DNA of 64,000 bases from an alpha proteobacterium AAP81b (GCA_001295935.1 LJHX01000084.1:1-64000); one strand, 5' to 3'; counted from the first letter of the stretch, positions 37,900 through 46,021 are shown. Notes: generated by a model from the sequence alone, not told the origin. Numbers and translations: made by a program.

Positions 37900-38505
37900 A
37901 TGCGCACCGCCTCCGTCAGCCGCGTCACCAAGGAAACCGCCATCGAAGTGGCGATCGATCTCGATGGCAGCGGCGTTTATCAAGTTTCGACCGGCATCGG
38001 CTTTCTCGATCACATGATCGAGCAATTGTCGCGCCACAGCCTGGTCGACATCACCCTGACGGCGAAGGGCGACCTCCACATCGACGGCCATCACACCACC
38101 GAGGATTGTGGGCTGGCGCTCGGCGAAGCCTTCGCCAAGGCGCTAGGCGACCGCCGCGGCATCACCCGCTATGGCGACGCGCTGATCCCGATGGACGAGA
38201 CGCTGACGCGGGTGGCGCTCGATATTTCCGGTCGGCCCTATCTCATTTGGCGGACGGCGTTCACCCAGCCCAAGCTCGGCGAGCTCGACACCGAAATGTT
38301 CAAGGAATTCTTCGCCGCCTTCGCCGGCAGCGCCGGGATCACCCTCCACATCGAAACGCTCTATGGCGTCAACAATCACCATATCGCTGAAAGCTGCTTC
38401 AAGGGGCTGGCACGGGCTTTGAAGGTCGCCGTCGCGCTCGATCCGCGCCAGGCGGGGGTGGTGCCCTCGACCAAGGGCACGCTGGGTGGCATGACCGATG
38501 TCTGA
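37900..38505 (+). CDS. hisB: imidazoleglycerol-phosphate dehydratase
   Basis: HisB dehydrates imidazoleglycerol phosphate in histidine synthesis. The 201-residue monofunctional protein shows the two manganese-binding histidine motifs: [13 protein letters not shown] and [12 protein letters not shown] (residues about 30-68), and repeats of them near the C-terminus ([16 protein letters not shown]). It opens the his cluster hisB-hisH-hisA-hisF-hisE; the next gene overlaps its end by eight bases. The start ATG at 37900 fits family length. Confidence 0.96.
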   Translation: MRTASVSRVTKETAIEVAIDLDGSGVYQVSTGIGFLDHMIEQLSRHSLVDITLTAKGDLHIDGHHTTEDCGLALGEAFAKALGDRRGITRYGDALIPMDETLTRVALDISGRPYLIWRTAFTQPKLGELDTEMFKEFFAAFAGSAGITLHIETLYGVNNHHIAESCFKGLARALKVAVALDPRQAGVVPSTKGTLGGMTDV

Positions 38506-39247
38506 GCGGATCGCTGTCGTCGATTATGGCGCCGGCAACCTCCGCTCCGCCGCCCGCGCGCTGGCGGCGGCGGGGGCAGGCGAGGTCGAGATCAGCAGCG
38601 ATCCGGCACGCATCGCCAGCGCCGACCGCATCGTCCTGCCGGGGGTTGGCGCCTTTGCGCAATGCATCGGCGCGCTGCGGGCGGCGTCGGGGATCGAGGC
38701 GGCGCTGGCCGAAGCGATACTCGGCCGCGGAGTGCCCTTTCTCGGCATCTGTGTCGGCATGCAGCTGCTGGCGAGCGAGGGGCATGAGCATGGCGTGCAT
38801 CGCGGCCTCGGCTGGTTGCCCGGCAAGGTGACACGGCTCACGCCCGCCGATCCGACGCTGAAGATCCCGCACATGGGGTGGAATGCCGTGGTGCCGGTCG
38901 CCGGCAGCGACGCGCCCGCCGGCCATGCCTATTTCGTGCATTCCTATCGCTTTGACCCCGAGGATGTCGCCGAAGTGCTGGCGGTCGCCGATCATGGCGG
39001 CGAATTTCCGGCGATCGTCGCGCGCGGCAATATTACCGGGGTGCAGTTCCACCCCGAGAAGAGCCAGGCCTATGGGCTGGCGTTCCTGAAGAACTGGCTT
39101 TCTTCTCCCCTCCCGCTTGCGGGGAGTCGCAGACGGCGCGAAGCGCCAGCGGTCGGGGGAGGGAACGCCGGCGCCGACGTTCAGGATTTGGGTGAGATAC
39201 TTCCCACCCCCAGCCCCTCCCGCGAGCGGGAGGGGAGTTTCGCGTGA
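38498..39247 (+). CDS. hisH: imidazole glycerol phosphate synthase, glutamine amidotransferase subunit, with extended C-terminus
   Basis: HisH supplies ammonia from glutamine to HisF. Catalytic residues are Cys85 in GICVGMQ, His185 and Glu187 in FHPEKS. A normal HisH ends near residue 201 (FLKNWL, here residues 196-201). This one continues for 48 residues (202-249, rich in Arg, Pro, Gly and Ser), exactly where a family C palindromic repeat begins at 39102. The stop overlaps the hisA GTG (GTGA). The tail is probably repeat-derived and non-functional but may be translated. Confidence 0.95.
   Translation: MSERIAVVDYGAGNLRSAARALAAAGAGEVEISSDPARIASADRIVLPGVGAFAQCIGALRAASGIEAALAEAILGRGVPFLGICVGMQLLASEGHEHGVHRGLGWLPGKVTRLTPADPTLKIPHMGWNAVVPVAGSDAPAGHAYFVHSYRFDPEDVAEVLAVADHGGEFPAIVARGNITGVQFHPEKSQAYGLAFLKNWLSSPLPLAGSRRRREAPAVGGGNAGADVQDLGEILPTPSPSREREGSFA
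39102..39238. repeat. family C palindromic repeat, copy C1, inside the 3' end of hisH
   Basis: Two related halves (39102-39163 and 39201-39238) contain CTCCCCTCCCGCTTGCGGGG-type inverted repeats separated by about 37 bases. The first half matches copy C2 (52701-52757) over more than 40 bases. The second half ends with GGGAGGGGAG (39228-39237), which serves as the likely ribosome-binding site for hisA. Confidence 0.7.
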
Positions 39248-39957
39248 TCATTTTTCCGGCGATCGATGTGAAGGGCGGCGAAGTCGTTCGCCTTGCCGAA
39301 GGCGATATGGCACGCGCCACCGTCTATGGCGCCGACCCCGCCGGGCAGGCGCGCGCTTTTGCCGCCGCGGGGGCAACGCATCTCCACATGGTCGACCTCG
39401 ATGGCGCCTTCGCCGGCGCCAGCCGCAACGGCGAGGCGATCGCCACCGCCATCGCCGCCTTTGCCGGCAAGGTCCAGGTCGGTGGCGGCATCCGCACGCG
39501 CGACAATGTCGAGGCCTGGCTGGCGCGTGGCGCCTGGCGGGTGGTGATGGGGACGGCGGCGCTCGAGGACCCGGCGCTGGTTCGCGACTGCGCCCATGCG
39601 CATCCCGGCCGGATCGTCGTCGCCGCCGATGCGCGTGACGGCCTGGTGGCGGCGCGCGGCTGGGCGGATGTCTCGGCGGTCGGCATCGTCGAGCTTGCCA
39701 AGCGCTTCGAGGATGTCGGCGTGGCGGCGTTGCTGTTCACCGATGTCGGCCGCGATGGGATGCTCAAGGGCGTCAATATCGCGGCGACGGTGGCGCTGGC
39801 GGCGGCGACGCATTTGCCGGTGATCGCGTCGGGGGGTGTTGCCGGGCTTGCCGATATCGAGGCGCTGGCGGGCGAGCCGGGGATTGAAGGTGTCATCACC
39901 GGCCGCGCACTCTACGATGGCCGCCTGTCCCTGGCAGAAGCGCTCGCAGCCGCATGA
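39244..39957 (+). CDS. hisA: phosphoribosylformimino-5-aminoimidazole carboxamide ribotide isomerase (HisA)
   Basis: HisA is a TIM-barrel isomerase in histidine synthesis. The 237-residue protein has the catalytic Asp in FPAIDVKGGEVVRL (residue 8) and the partner Asp in FTDVGRDGMLKG. The start is GTG at 39244, overlapping the hisH stop. Its ribosome-binding site, GGGAGGGGAG six bases upstream, is part of a family C repeat. The length is normal. Confidence 0.95.
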   Translation: MIIFPAIDVKGGEVVRLAEGDMARATVYGADPAGQARAFAAAGATHLHMVDLDGAFAGASRNGEAIATAIAAFAGKVQVGGGIRTRDNVEAWLARGAWRVVMGTAALEDPALVRDCAHAHPGRIVVAADARDGLVAARGWADVSAVGIVELAKRFEDVGVAALLFTDVGRDGMLKGVNIAATVALAAATHLPVIASGGVAGLADIEALAGEPGIEGVITGRALYDGRLSLAEALAAA

Positions 39958-39974
39958 GCCGGAGCCAAAAAAGG

Positions 39975-40009
39975 TGGGTCAAGGGGCTCAGCCCCTTGCC
40001 GCCGGAGGC
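39975..40009 (+). repeat. family A palindromic repeat, copy A5, supplying the hisF ribosome-binding site
   Basis: This is a close match to the family consensus in forward orientation. The terminal GCCGGAGGC places GGAGG (40004-40008) five bases before the hisF ATG, where a Shine-Dalgarno sequence is expected. Confidence 0.8.
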
Positions 40010-40013
40010 ATAA

Positions 40014-40775
40014 ATGCCTTTGGCCATCAGAGTCATCCCCTGCCTCGACGTCGCCGACGGCCGCGTCGTCAAGGGCGTCAATTTTGTCGGCTTGCGCGAT
40101 GCCGGCGATCCGGTCGAGGCGGCGCGAGCTTATGACGCCGCGGGGGCCGACGAGCTGTGCTTCCTCGATATCACCGCAAGCCACGAGGACCGCGGCACGC
40201 TGCTCGAAATCGTCGCGGCGACGGCGGACGCGTGTTTCATGCCGCTGACCGTTGGCGGCGGGGTGCGAAGTGTCGACGACGCGCGGGCGCTGCTGCTGGC
40301 AGGGGCTGACAAAGTGGCGGTCAACAGCGCCGCTATCGCGCGGCCGGCGCTGATCGGCGAGCTGGCGGCGCGCTTTGGCGATCAATGCGTCGTCGTCGCG
40401 GTCGACGCCAAGGCGGTGGCGCCGGGGCGGTGGGAGATTTTCACGCATGGCGGCCGGCGGGCGACGGGGATCGACGCCGTGGCCTATGCGATCGAGGCGG
40501 CGCGGCTGGGGGCGGGCGAGATCCTGCTGACCAGCATGGACCGCGACGGCACGCGCTCGGGCTATGACCTTGCCCTCACCCGCGCCATCGCCGACGCGGT
40601 GCCGGTGCCGGTCGTTGCCTCAGGCGGCGTCGGCGGGGTCGACGATCTTGTCGCCGGGGTGACGCAGGGCCATGCTTCGGCGGTGCTGGCAGCGTCGATC
40701 TTCCACTTCGGCCAGGCGTCGCTCGCCGATGCCAAGGCGGCGCTGGCGGCAGCGGGGCTCGCGGTGCGGCCGTGA
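40014..40775 (+). CDS. hisF: imidazole glycerol phosphate synthase, cyclase subunit (HisF)
   Basis: HisF uses ammonia from HisH to cyclise PRFAR to imidazoleglycerol phosphate and AICAR. The 253-residue TIM barrel starts [24 protein letters not shown], with catalytic Asp12, and has the second catalytic Asp in VVAVDAK. The ATG at 40014 is preceded by GGAGG from a palindromic repeat. hisE overlaps its end by four bases. Confidence 0.97.
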   Translation: MPLAIRVIPCLDVADGRVVKGVNFVGLRDAGDPVEAARAYDAAGADELCFLDITASHEDRGTLLEIVAATADACFMPLTVGGGVRSVDDARALLLAGADKVAVNSAAIARPALIGELAARFGDQCVVVAVDAKAVAPGRWEIFTHGGRRATGIDAVAYAIEAARLGAGEILLTSMDRDGTRSGYDLALTRAIADAVPVPVVASGGVGGVDDLVAGVTQGHASAVLAASIFHFGQASLADAKAALAAAGLAVRP

Positions 40776-41089
40776 GCGATCGTTTCGACCTGCTGCTCGA
40801 AACCATCCGCGAGCGCCGCCGCGCCGACCCGGCAACGAGCTATGTCGCCAAGTTGACCGCCAAGGGCCGCGCCAAGATGGCGCAGAAACTCGGCGAAGAG
40901 GCCGTCGAAACCGTCATCGCCGCCGTCGGGAACGACCGCGACGGCATGATCGGCGAGGCCGCCGACCTGATGTTCCACCTGGCACTGCTGCTCGCCGACA
41001 TGGGGCTGAGCTTCGACGACATCCGCGCCGAACTCGAACGCCGCGAAGGCGTGTCGGGGATCGCCGAGAAGGCACGGCGGGCGACGTAG
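40772..41089 (+). CDS. hisE: phosphoribosyl-ATP pyrophosphatase
   Basis: HisE hydrolyses phosphoribosyl-ATP to phosphoribosyl-AMP. The 105-residue protein has the MazG-like EExxE signature: [13 protein letters not shown] followed by [13 protein letters not shown]. The start is GTG at 40772, overlapping the hisF stop (GTGA). It closes the his cluster. A family A repeat follows and may serve as terminator. Confidence 0.95.
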   Translation: MSDRFDLLLETIRERRRADPATSYVAKLTAKGRAKMAQKLGEEAVETVIAAVGNDRDGMIGEAADLMFHLALLLADMGLSFDDIRAELERREGVSGIAEKARRAT

Positions 41090-41100
41090 AGGGAAGTATT

Positions 41101-41135
41101 GCCTCCGGCGGGCAGGGGCTGAGGCCCTTGACCCA
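41101..41135 (-). repeat. family A palindromic repeat, copy A6
   Basis: Reverse-orientation copy (GCCTCCGGCGGGCAGGGGCT, then GAGGCCCTTGACCCA) between the convergent hisE and small membrane protein genes. Confidence 0.8.
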
Positions 41136-41137
41136 CT

Positions 41138-41530
41138 TTACTTACGGGCGCTGCCGGCGGCGATTGCCATCCCAAGGACCTGGCCGACGGCGGCGCCCCA
41201 CAAGATCGCCGCACCGGCGGCGGCGACATTGGCCTCGCCGCCATAAAGCCCCGGGAACCACGCCAGCGCGACCCCATCACAGAACATCGCCGCCGTCGTG
41301 CCGATTGCCATCGCCAGTCCGAGCTGGCCACGCGCCACCCCCGTCGCCCGCCACATCAACAGAACGAAGGGCAGAGTGCCCGGAAAGATCAGCAGATAGG
41401 TCCAGACCCGCGCCGACCCGCTCAGCACCCCCATCGGCGCCAGCCACGCCAACAGCAGCGCCGCCACATACCAGAGGATCACCCCCAGGATCGCCGCCAC
41501 CAGCATTTGCCGCCCGTTCATTCCCGCCAT
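41138..41530 (-). CDS. small four-helix membrane protein
   Basis: The 130-residue protein has four hydrophobic segments and the pattern MFCDGVALAWFPGLYGGEANV near residues 82-102, which I recall from small DUF families such as DUF5367, with low certainty. No enzymatic motif is evident. It is preceded by a perfect 20-bp palindrome at 41560-41579, 30 bases before the start, so it is probably repressor-controlled. The function is unknown. Confidence 0.65.
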   Translation of the reverse strand: MAGMNGRQMLVAAILGVILWYVAALLLAWLAPMGVLSGSARVWTYLLIFPGTLPFVLLMWRATGVARGQLGLAMAIGTTAAMFCDGVALAWFPGLYGGEANVAAAGAAILWGAAVGQVLGMAIAAGSARK

Positions 41531-41559
41531 CGCCCGCTCCCAACGTCGTCTGACGCCGG

Positions 41560-41579
41560 TATGTAGCGATCGCTACATA
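41560..41579. promoter_or_regulatory. perfect 20-bp palindromic operator candidate
   Basis: TATGTAGCGATCGCTACATA is a perfect inverted repeat. It lies in the promoter position of the small membrane protein gene and 11 bases beyond the P450 stop codon. Symmetric sites of this kind are typical of TetR-type repressors; the regulator is not identified and may lie elsewhere. Confidence 0.7.
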
Positions 41580-41589
41580 AATGCAAGGC

Positions 41590-42810
41590 TCAACCGAGAA
41601 TCACCGGCTCCGCACTGATCGACGAGATGAAGGGATGCGCGTCGCGCACCACCGCCCCGGCGGGCTGCGGCTGGATGCCGAGGCGAACCATTTCCTCGAT
41701 CAAAATGCCGATCTGCAGCTCCGCCAGCCGCGCGCCGACGCAGCGGTGAATGCCATGGCCGAAGGACAGGTGCCGCCGGGCGTTGGGCCGATCGGCGATG
41801 AAGCGGTCGCCATCCGGGAAAACCCCCTCGTCGCGGTTGCCCGACAGATACCAGAGCACGATCTTGTCACCGGCGGCGAAGCGCTGGCCCTGGAAATCGG
41901 TATCGCGCGTCACCGTCCGCCGCATATGCGCCGCCGGCGACTGCCAGCGGATGACCTCGCTCGCGACGTTCAGCGCCAGCGTCGGATCGGCGACGACCTT
42001 GGCCCATTCGTCCGGCCAGCGGCCGATGACCTCGGCCAGTGCCGACATGGAATTGCGCGTCGTGTCGTTGCCGCCGACGATGAGCAGCGCCATGTTGCCG
42101 ACGAATTCCATCTGGTCGATCCGGTCATATTGATCCGAGTGGATCATCATCGACAGCAGATCGAGGGCGGGCGGTGCCGCCAGCCGCTCCTGCCACAGCG
42201 CGAGGAAACGCTGCGCCATTTCCATGACCAGCGCCATGCGGGCATCGGGCTGGTGGCGGATCATGTCGAGGCTGACGATCGCATCCGACCAGAGCCGCAG
42301 CTTGGCGCGCTCCTCCCAGGGGAAGTCGAACAGGATCGCCAGCATGTCGGTCGTCAACGGCACCGATACGTCGCTCACCCAATCGAACACCGCGCCGCGC
42401 GGCAGGCTTTCGAGCCGCTCGACGGTACGGCGGCGGATATCGCCGGCAAGGCGCTGCATCTCCGACGGCGTGAAGGCCGGGGCCACGACCCGGCGCTTGG
42501 CGGCATGATCGGGGGGATCCATCGTGATGAACGACACCATGCCCAGCGCATTGGCGTGCATGACATCCCCCGGCGGCGGCTCGATGATCGAGATGCCGCC
42601 GCGCGTCCAGGATGACGAATAGGTGTCGGGGTCATTCTCGATGGCGCTGATATCGGCATGGCGGGTGATCGACCAATAGCTGCCGAACTCACCGCCCTCG
42701 CAGCGGTGGATCGGCGCCTCGGCGCGTAGCCGACGGAAGAGCGCGTGCGCCGAGCCGTCGGCGAAGCGGTCGGGCCGGGCGGGATCGAGCAGCGCAAGGT
42801 CATCGGTCAT
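41590..42810 (-). CDS. cytochrome P450 (bacterial class I)
   Basis: The 406-residue protein shows all hallmarks: I-helix LLIVGGNDTTRNS (intact acid-Thr pair), ExxR in EVIRWQSPAAHMRRT, and the heme loop FGHGIHRCVGARLAELQ with the Cys ligand near residue 355. Bacterial P450s of this type (similar to CYP107/CYP153-like sphingomonad enzymes) need a ferredoxin and reductase, which are not in the window. It overlaps the upstream MarR gene by four bases, and so is cotranscribed with it. The substrate is unknown. Confidence 0.93.
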   Translation of the reverse strand: MTDDLALLDPARPDRFADGSAHALFRRLRAEAPIHRCEGGEFGSYWSITRHADISAIENDPDTYSSSWTRGGISIIEPPPGDVMHANALGMVSFITMDPPDHAAKRRVVAPAFTPSEMQRLAGDIRRRTVERLESLPRGAVFDWVSDVSVPLTTDMLAILFDFPWEERAKLRLWSDAIVSLDMIRHQPDARMALVMEMAQRFLALWQERLAAPPALDLLSMMIHSDQYDRIDQMEFVGNMALLIVGGNDTTRNSMSALAEVIGRWPDEWAKVVADPTLALNVASEVIRWQSPAAHMRRTVTRDTDFQGQRFAAGDKIVLWYLSGNRDEGVFPDGDRFIADRPNARRHLSFGHGIHRCVGARLAELQIGILIEEMVRLGIQPQPAGAVVRDAHPFISSISAEPVILG

Positions 42811-43253
42811 CGATCAGGCTCCTGCATGTTGCCGATAAGGCGGTGGAACTGCTCTGCCAGCAAGGCAATCTCATCGGGCTCGAAGCCATGAAGAACATCG
42901 CCGAGCACATTGTGGCTGAACCCGCGCAACCGCGCGAGCAGCGCCATCGCCTGTGGCGTGGGGTAGATGCGCCAGATCCGGCGATCGTCACCGTCGGGGC
43001 GGCGCTCGATCAGGCCGATGCGCTCGAGCTGGTCGACCGTCGCACCGGTCGCCGCCCGCGCCAGTTCGAGGCGCTCGGCGAGCAAGGTCTGGCTGAGACC
43101 GGGTTCGCGCATCACATAGGCCATCAGCCGCCATTGCGGGCGTGTCAGTGCTTCGTTCGAAAGCACGTTATCGATGCGCCGGCGTAGCAGCCGGCCGAGA
43201 TCCTCGACGGCAAAGGCGATCGCTTCGCCACTGTTGGGGAAGGCTTCGGTCAT
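42807..43253 (-). CDS. MarR family transcriptional regulator
   Basis: The 148-residue protein has a winged-helix MarR fold: LTRPQWRLMAYVMREPGLSQTLLAERLELARAATGATVDQLERIGLIERRPDGDDRRIWRIYPT covers helix 3 to the wing, and the wing DDRR motif is classic. It precedes a P450 gene with a four-base overlap and likely regulates it. A symmetric site, GCCAT-9-ATGGC, sits 40 bases upstream of its start and is a candidate operator. The start at 43253 is preferred over 43274. Confidence 0.92.
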   Translation of the reverse strand: MTEAFPNSGEAIAFAVEDLGRLLRRRIDNVLSNEALTRPQWRLMAYVMREPGLSQTLLAERLELARAATGATVDQLERIGLIERRPDGDDRRIWRIYPTPQAMALLARLRGFSHNVLGDVLHGFEPDEIALLAEQFHRLIGNMQEPDR

Positions 43254-43292
43254 GCCGGCGCCTTGGCACGCCATCGGCCGAAAAGGTCAACC

Positions 43293-43311
43293 GCCATACA
43301 ATAAGCATGGC
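43293..43311. promoter_or_regulatory. candidate MarR operator
   Basis: GCCAT (43293-43297) and ATGGC (43307-43311) form an inverted repeat around an AT-rich spacer, upstream of the marR-P450 genes. It lies in the 65-bp gap between hemJ and marR. Length and placement fit a MarR dimer site. Confidence 0.45.
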
Positions 43312-43318
43312 AGCTATT

Positions 43319-43771
43319 TCAGAAGGGCTTGACCACCACCAGGATGACGATGGCGATCGTCAACAACGACGGCAGCTCGTTGAGCATCCGCAGGGTACGC
43401 TCGCTATAGGGCCGCTCGCCGCGGGCGAAGCGCTTGATCGTCGCGGTGCACCAGCCATGAAAACCACCCATCGCCAGCGCCAGCGCGAATTTGACGTGCA
43501 GCCAGCCATTGCCCGCCCAGCCATAGCTGAACGCCAACATCAGCCCCAAAGTGAAGACCACCACCGCCCCGGGATTGAGGATGATCCGCCGCAGCCGGTC
43601 GGCGCGCCCTGCCCATAGCGCGTTATCGGGCGAATCGCCGGGCACGCCATGCCAATAGACCAGCAGCCGCGGCGCCATCAGCAGCCCCGCCATCCAGAAG
43701 ATCACGAAGATGACATGGAACGCCTTGACCCAGAGATAGGCGTCACCCAGCCAGCCGACCCAATCGTTCAC
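43319..43771 (-). CDS. hemJ: protoporphyrinogen IX oxidase HemJ-type (UPF0093)
   Basis: HemJ oxidises protoporphyrinogen IX to protoporphyrin IX. The 150-residue membrane protein has the family pattern LWVKAFHVIFVIFWMAGLLMAPRLLVYW (conserved His near residue 19), then a Lys/His in HVKFALALAMGGFHGW, and about four helices. The start is GTG at 43771, overlapping the hemE stop (GTGA), so the two are translationally coupled and share the heme pathway. The length is normal. Confidence 0.9.
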   Translation of the reverse strand: MNDWVGWLGDAYLWVKAFHVIFVIFWMAGLLMAPRLLVYWHGVPGDSPDNALWAGRADRLRRIILNPGAVVVFTLGLMLAFSYGWAGNGWLHVKFALALAMGGFHGWCTATIKRFARGERPYSERTLRMLNELPSLLTIAIVILVVVKPF

Positions 43772-44811
43772 AGCGGCCGCCGCAGCATTTCGAGCAATTG
43801 TTCGACATGGGCGATCGGCGCGTCGGGCAATATGCCATGGCCGAGGTTGAAGACGTGCGGGCGCTCGTCGAAGGCGGCGCGAATGCGCGCGACGCTGCTG
43901 GTCAACGCTTCGCCACCGGCGATCAGCGCCAGCGGATCGAGATTGCCCTGCACCGGCATGTCGGGCGGCAGCATCGCATCGGCCCATTCGGGGTCGATCG
44001 TCTCGTCGAGCCCGACGGCGTCGACGCCGGTTTCGGCGGCATAGGCGGCGAGCTTGGCGCCGGCGCCCTTGGGGAAGCCGATGATCGGCACTTCGCCATG
44101 GCGGACCATCAGCTGGCTGACGATCTCGGCGGTCGGCGCGATCACCCAGCGATCGAACTGCGCCGGCGCCAGCGACCCCGCCCAACTGTCGAAGAGCTGC
44201 ACCGCCTGGGCACCCGCCTCGATCTGGCCCGAGAGATAATCGACCGTCACCGCGACGATGCGATCGATCAGCGCCTGGAACGCCGCCGGATCGCGATAGG
44301 CCAGCCGCCGCGCCTCGGCCTGGTCCTTCGAGCCATGGCCCGCCACCATATAGGTGGCGATCGTCCAGGGGGAGCCGGCGAAACCGAGCATTGTCACCGC
44401 CGGCGGCAGTTGCGCGCGTACCTTGGCAACAGTTTCGTAGATCTTCTGGAAATGCAGCGGTTGGGGTTCGAGGCCGTCGAGCACACCATCTCCCAATGCC
44501 GGGGTCAGCTGCGGCCCCTCGCCGACGCCGAAGCTCAGCCCCTGGCCCATGGCGTGCGGGACGATGAGGATATCCGAGAACAGGATCGCGCCATCCATGC
44601 CGAAGCGGCGGATCGGCTGCAGGGTGATCTCGGCCGCGGCATCGCTGTCATAGACGAGCTCGAGGAAACCGCCCTTTTCCGCCCGCAGCGCGCGATATTC
44701 GGGCAGATAGCGCCCGGCCTGGCGCATCAGCCAGACGGGCGGCGGGTCGCGGCGATCGCCCTTCAGAACGGCGAGGAGCGGCGGGTCGCTATCGGGCTTG
44801 GCATGGATCAT
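43768..44811 (-). CDS. hemE: uroporphyrinogen decarboxylase
   Basis: HemE decarboxylates uroporphyrinogen III to coproporphyrinogen III. The 347-residue protein has the PPVWLMRQAGRYLPEYR signature near residue 25, FSDILIVPHAMG, the substrate loop GFAGSPWTIATYM and the C-terminal FNLGHGILPD. The ATG at 44811 gives the usual start; two ATGs upstream in frame lie in origin-like sequence. It runs leftward away from the putative origin and is followed by hemJ. Confidence 0.96.
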   Translation of the reverse strand: MIHAKPDSDPPLLAVLKGDRRDPPPVWLMRQAGRYLPEYRALRAEKGGFLELVYDSDAAAEITLQPIRRFGMDGAILFSDILIVPHAMGQGLSFGVGEGPQLTPALGDGVLDGLEPQPLHFQKIYETVAKVRAQLPPAVTMLGFAGSPWTIATYMVAGHGSKDQAEARRLAYRDPAAFQALIDRIVAVTVDYLSGQIEAGAQAVQLFDSWAGSLAPAQFDRWVIAPTAEIVSQLMVRHGEVPIIGFPKGAGAKLAAYAAETGVDAVGLDETIDPEWADAMLPPDMPVQGNLDPLALIAGGEALTSSVARIRAAFDERPHVFNLGHGILPDAPIAHVEQLLEMLRRPL

Positions 44812-45016
44812 GGCAGCGGTTTCGCGGTCCCCCGCCATCGGGTCAAGGGCCTGCGATCGCCGGCCAGCCATCCTGCCACCTTCCTGGAATATGAATCATT
44901 GATGACAGTAGTAGTACGGGGTTGCCGCTGCGGATTGTTGCCATGTCCCCGATTCCATCCACAGGCGATCGTGTGACAGCCGCGTGACAGCCGGCGATTC
45001 AGCCATTCCATCCCCA

Positions 45017-45025
45017 TTATCCACA
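45017..45025 (+). promoter_or_regulatory. perfect DnaA box
   Basis: TTATCCACA matches the DnaA consensus at all nine positions; it lies in the hemE-ppsR gap. Confidence 0.8.
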
Positions 45026-45150
45026 GCCCTGCCTGTGGAGTCTTCAACCGGTGGATGGCTTGTGGTGGAAATGTGGGTGACCCGGCGGAATCGGCGGCGA
45101 AAGCCGATTGCATCGCGGGCCGCCGCCGGCCTAACCCTTTGCACCCATGC

Positions 45151-45159
45151 TTATCCCCA
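45151..45159 (+). promoter_or_regulatory. near-consensus DnaA box
   Basis: TTATCCCCA matches the DnaA consensus at eight of nine positions and is followed at once by a GANTC site (45160-45164). Confidence 0.6.
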
Positions 45160-45196
45160 GATTCCTCCTCGCCAATCTTTTTGTCGGCCTGACGTC

Positions 45197-46021
45197 TTGA
45201 CCGCCAATCGCCTCCACCTCCACCTGGTCAGCGACTCGACCGGTGAGACATTGGAATCGATCGCCAAGGCCGGGCTGGCGCGTTTCGAGGGCGTCGAATC
45301 GGTCAAGCATTTCTGGCCGATGGTGCGTTCCGAGGGCCATCTCGACCGCGTGCTCGAGGAAATCGCCAAGCGGCCGGGGCTGATCATCTACACCCTGGTC
45401 GATGGCGCGGTGCGCGAGCGCCTCGAACAGCGCTGCGCCGCCATGGGGCTGCCTTTGGTCTCGCCGCTAGATCCGACGATCAGCGCGCTGTCGGACCTGC
45501 TCGGCCAGACGGCGACGCGGCGACCGGGGCGCCAGCACATCATGGACCAGGCCTATTTCCGCCGCGTCGATGCGATCAACTATACGATGGCGCACGACGA
45601 TGGTGCCGGGCAGGACGATTGGGAGGATGCCGATATCGTCGTTGCCGGCGTGTCGCGATCGTCGAAAACACCAACGGCGATCTATCTTGCCAACCGCGGC
45701 TACAAGACGGCGAACATCCCGCTGGTCATCGAATCGCCGCCGCCGGCGATGCTCTTCGAGCTCAAGTCGCCACTCGTCGTCGGGCTGACGACGGCGCCCG
45801 AACGGTTGATGATGATCCGTCGCAACCGGTTGATCAGCCTCGGCAAGCTCCCCGACAGCGATTATGTCGACCTCGGCCGCATCGAAACCGAGGTCGCCTT
45901 CGCGCGGCGGCTGTTCGCCGATCACGACATTCCGGTGATCGACGTGACGCGGCGCTCGATCGAGGAGACCGCGGCAGCGATCATCAACCTCGTCCAGGCG
46001 CGCCGCGAGCCGCAGGTGTGA
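45197..46021 (+). CDS. ppsR: pyruvate, phosphate dikinase / PEP synthetase regulatory protein (DUF299)
   Basis: This bifunctional kinase/phosphorylase switches PPDK or PEP synthetase on and off by phosphorylation of a threonine and phosphorolysis of the product. The 274-residue protein shows LHLVSDSTGETLESIAKA near the N-terminus and the P-loop VAGVSRSSKTPTAIYLANRG near residue 150. The start is TTG at 45197, the only sensible one before the conserved LVSDSTGE segment. It is the first gene of a rightward cluster ppsR-maf-aroE-coaE. Confidence 0.93.
   Translation: MTANRLHLHLVSDSTGETLESIAKAGLARFEGVESVKHFWPMVRSEGHLDRVLEEIAKRPGLIIYTLVDGAVRERLEQRCAAMGLPLVSPLDPTISALSDLLGQTATRRPGRQHIMDQAYFRRVDAINYTMAHDDGAGQDDWEDADIVVAGVSRSSKTPTAIYLANRGYKTANIPLVIESPPPAMLFELKSPLVVGLTTAPERLMMIRRNRLISLGKLPDSDYVDLGRIETEVAFARRLFADHDIPVIDVTRRSIEETAAAIINLVQARREPQV

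Larger units (their letters stand above)
44812..45196. other. probable chromosomal replication origin (oriC)
   Basis: This 385-bp gap between divergent hemE and ppsR has no gene. It holds a perfect DnaA box TTATCCACA (45017-45025), a one-mismatch box TTATCCCCA (45151-45159), a weaker box at 44955-44963, five GANTC sites (44893, 44951, 44996, 45088, 45160), the direct repeat GTGACAGCCG at 44973 and 44984, and an A/T-rich stretch at 44881-44917 with AGTAGTAGTA (44907-44916). In Caulobacter crescentus and Rickettsia prowazekii the origin is beside hemE. The gene directions away from the gap agree. No CtrA TTAA-N7-TTAA site was seen. Confidence 0.8.
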
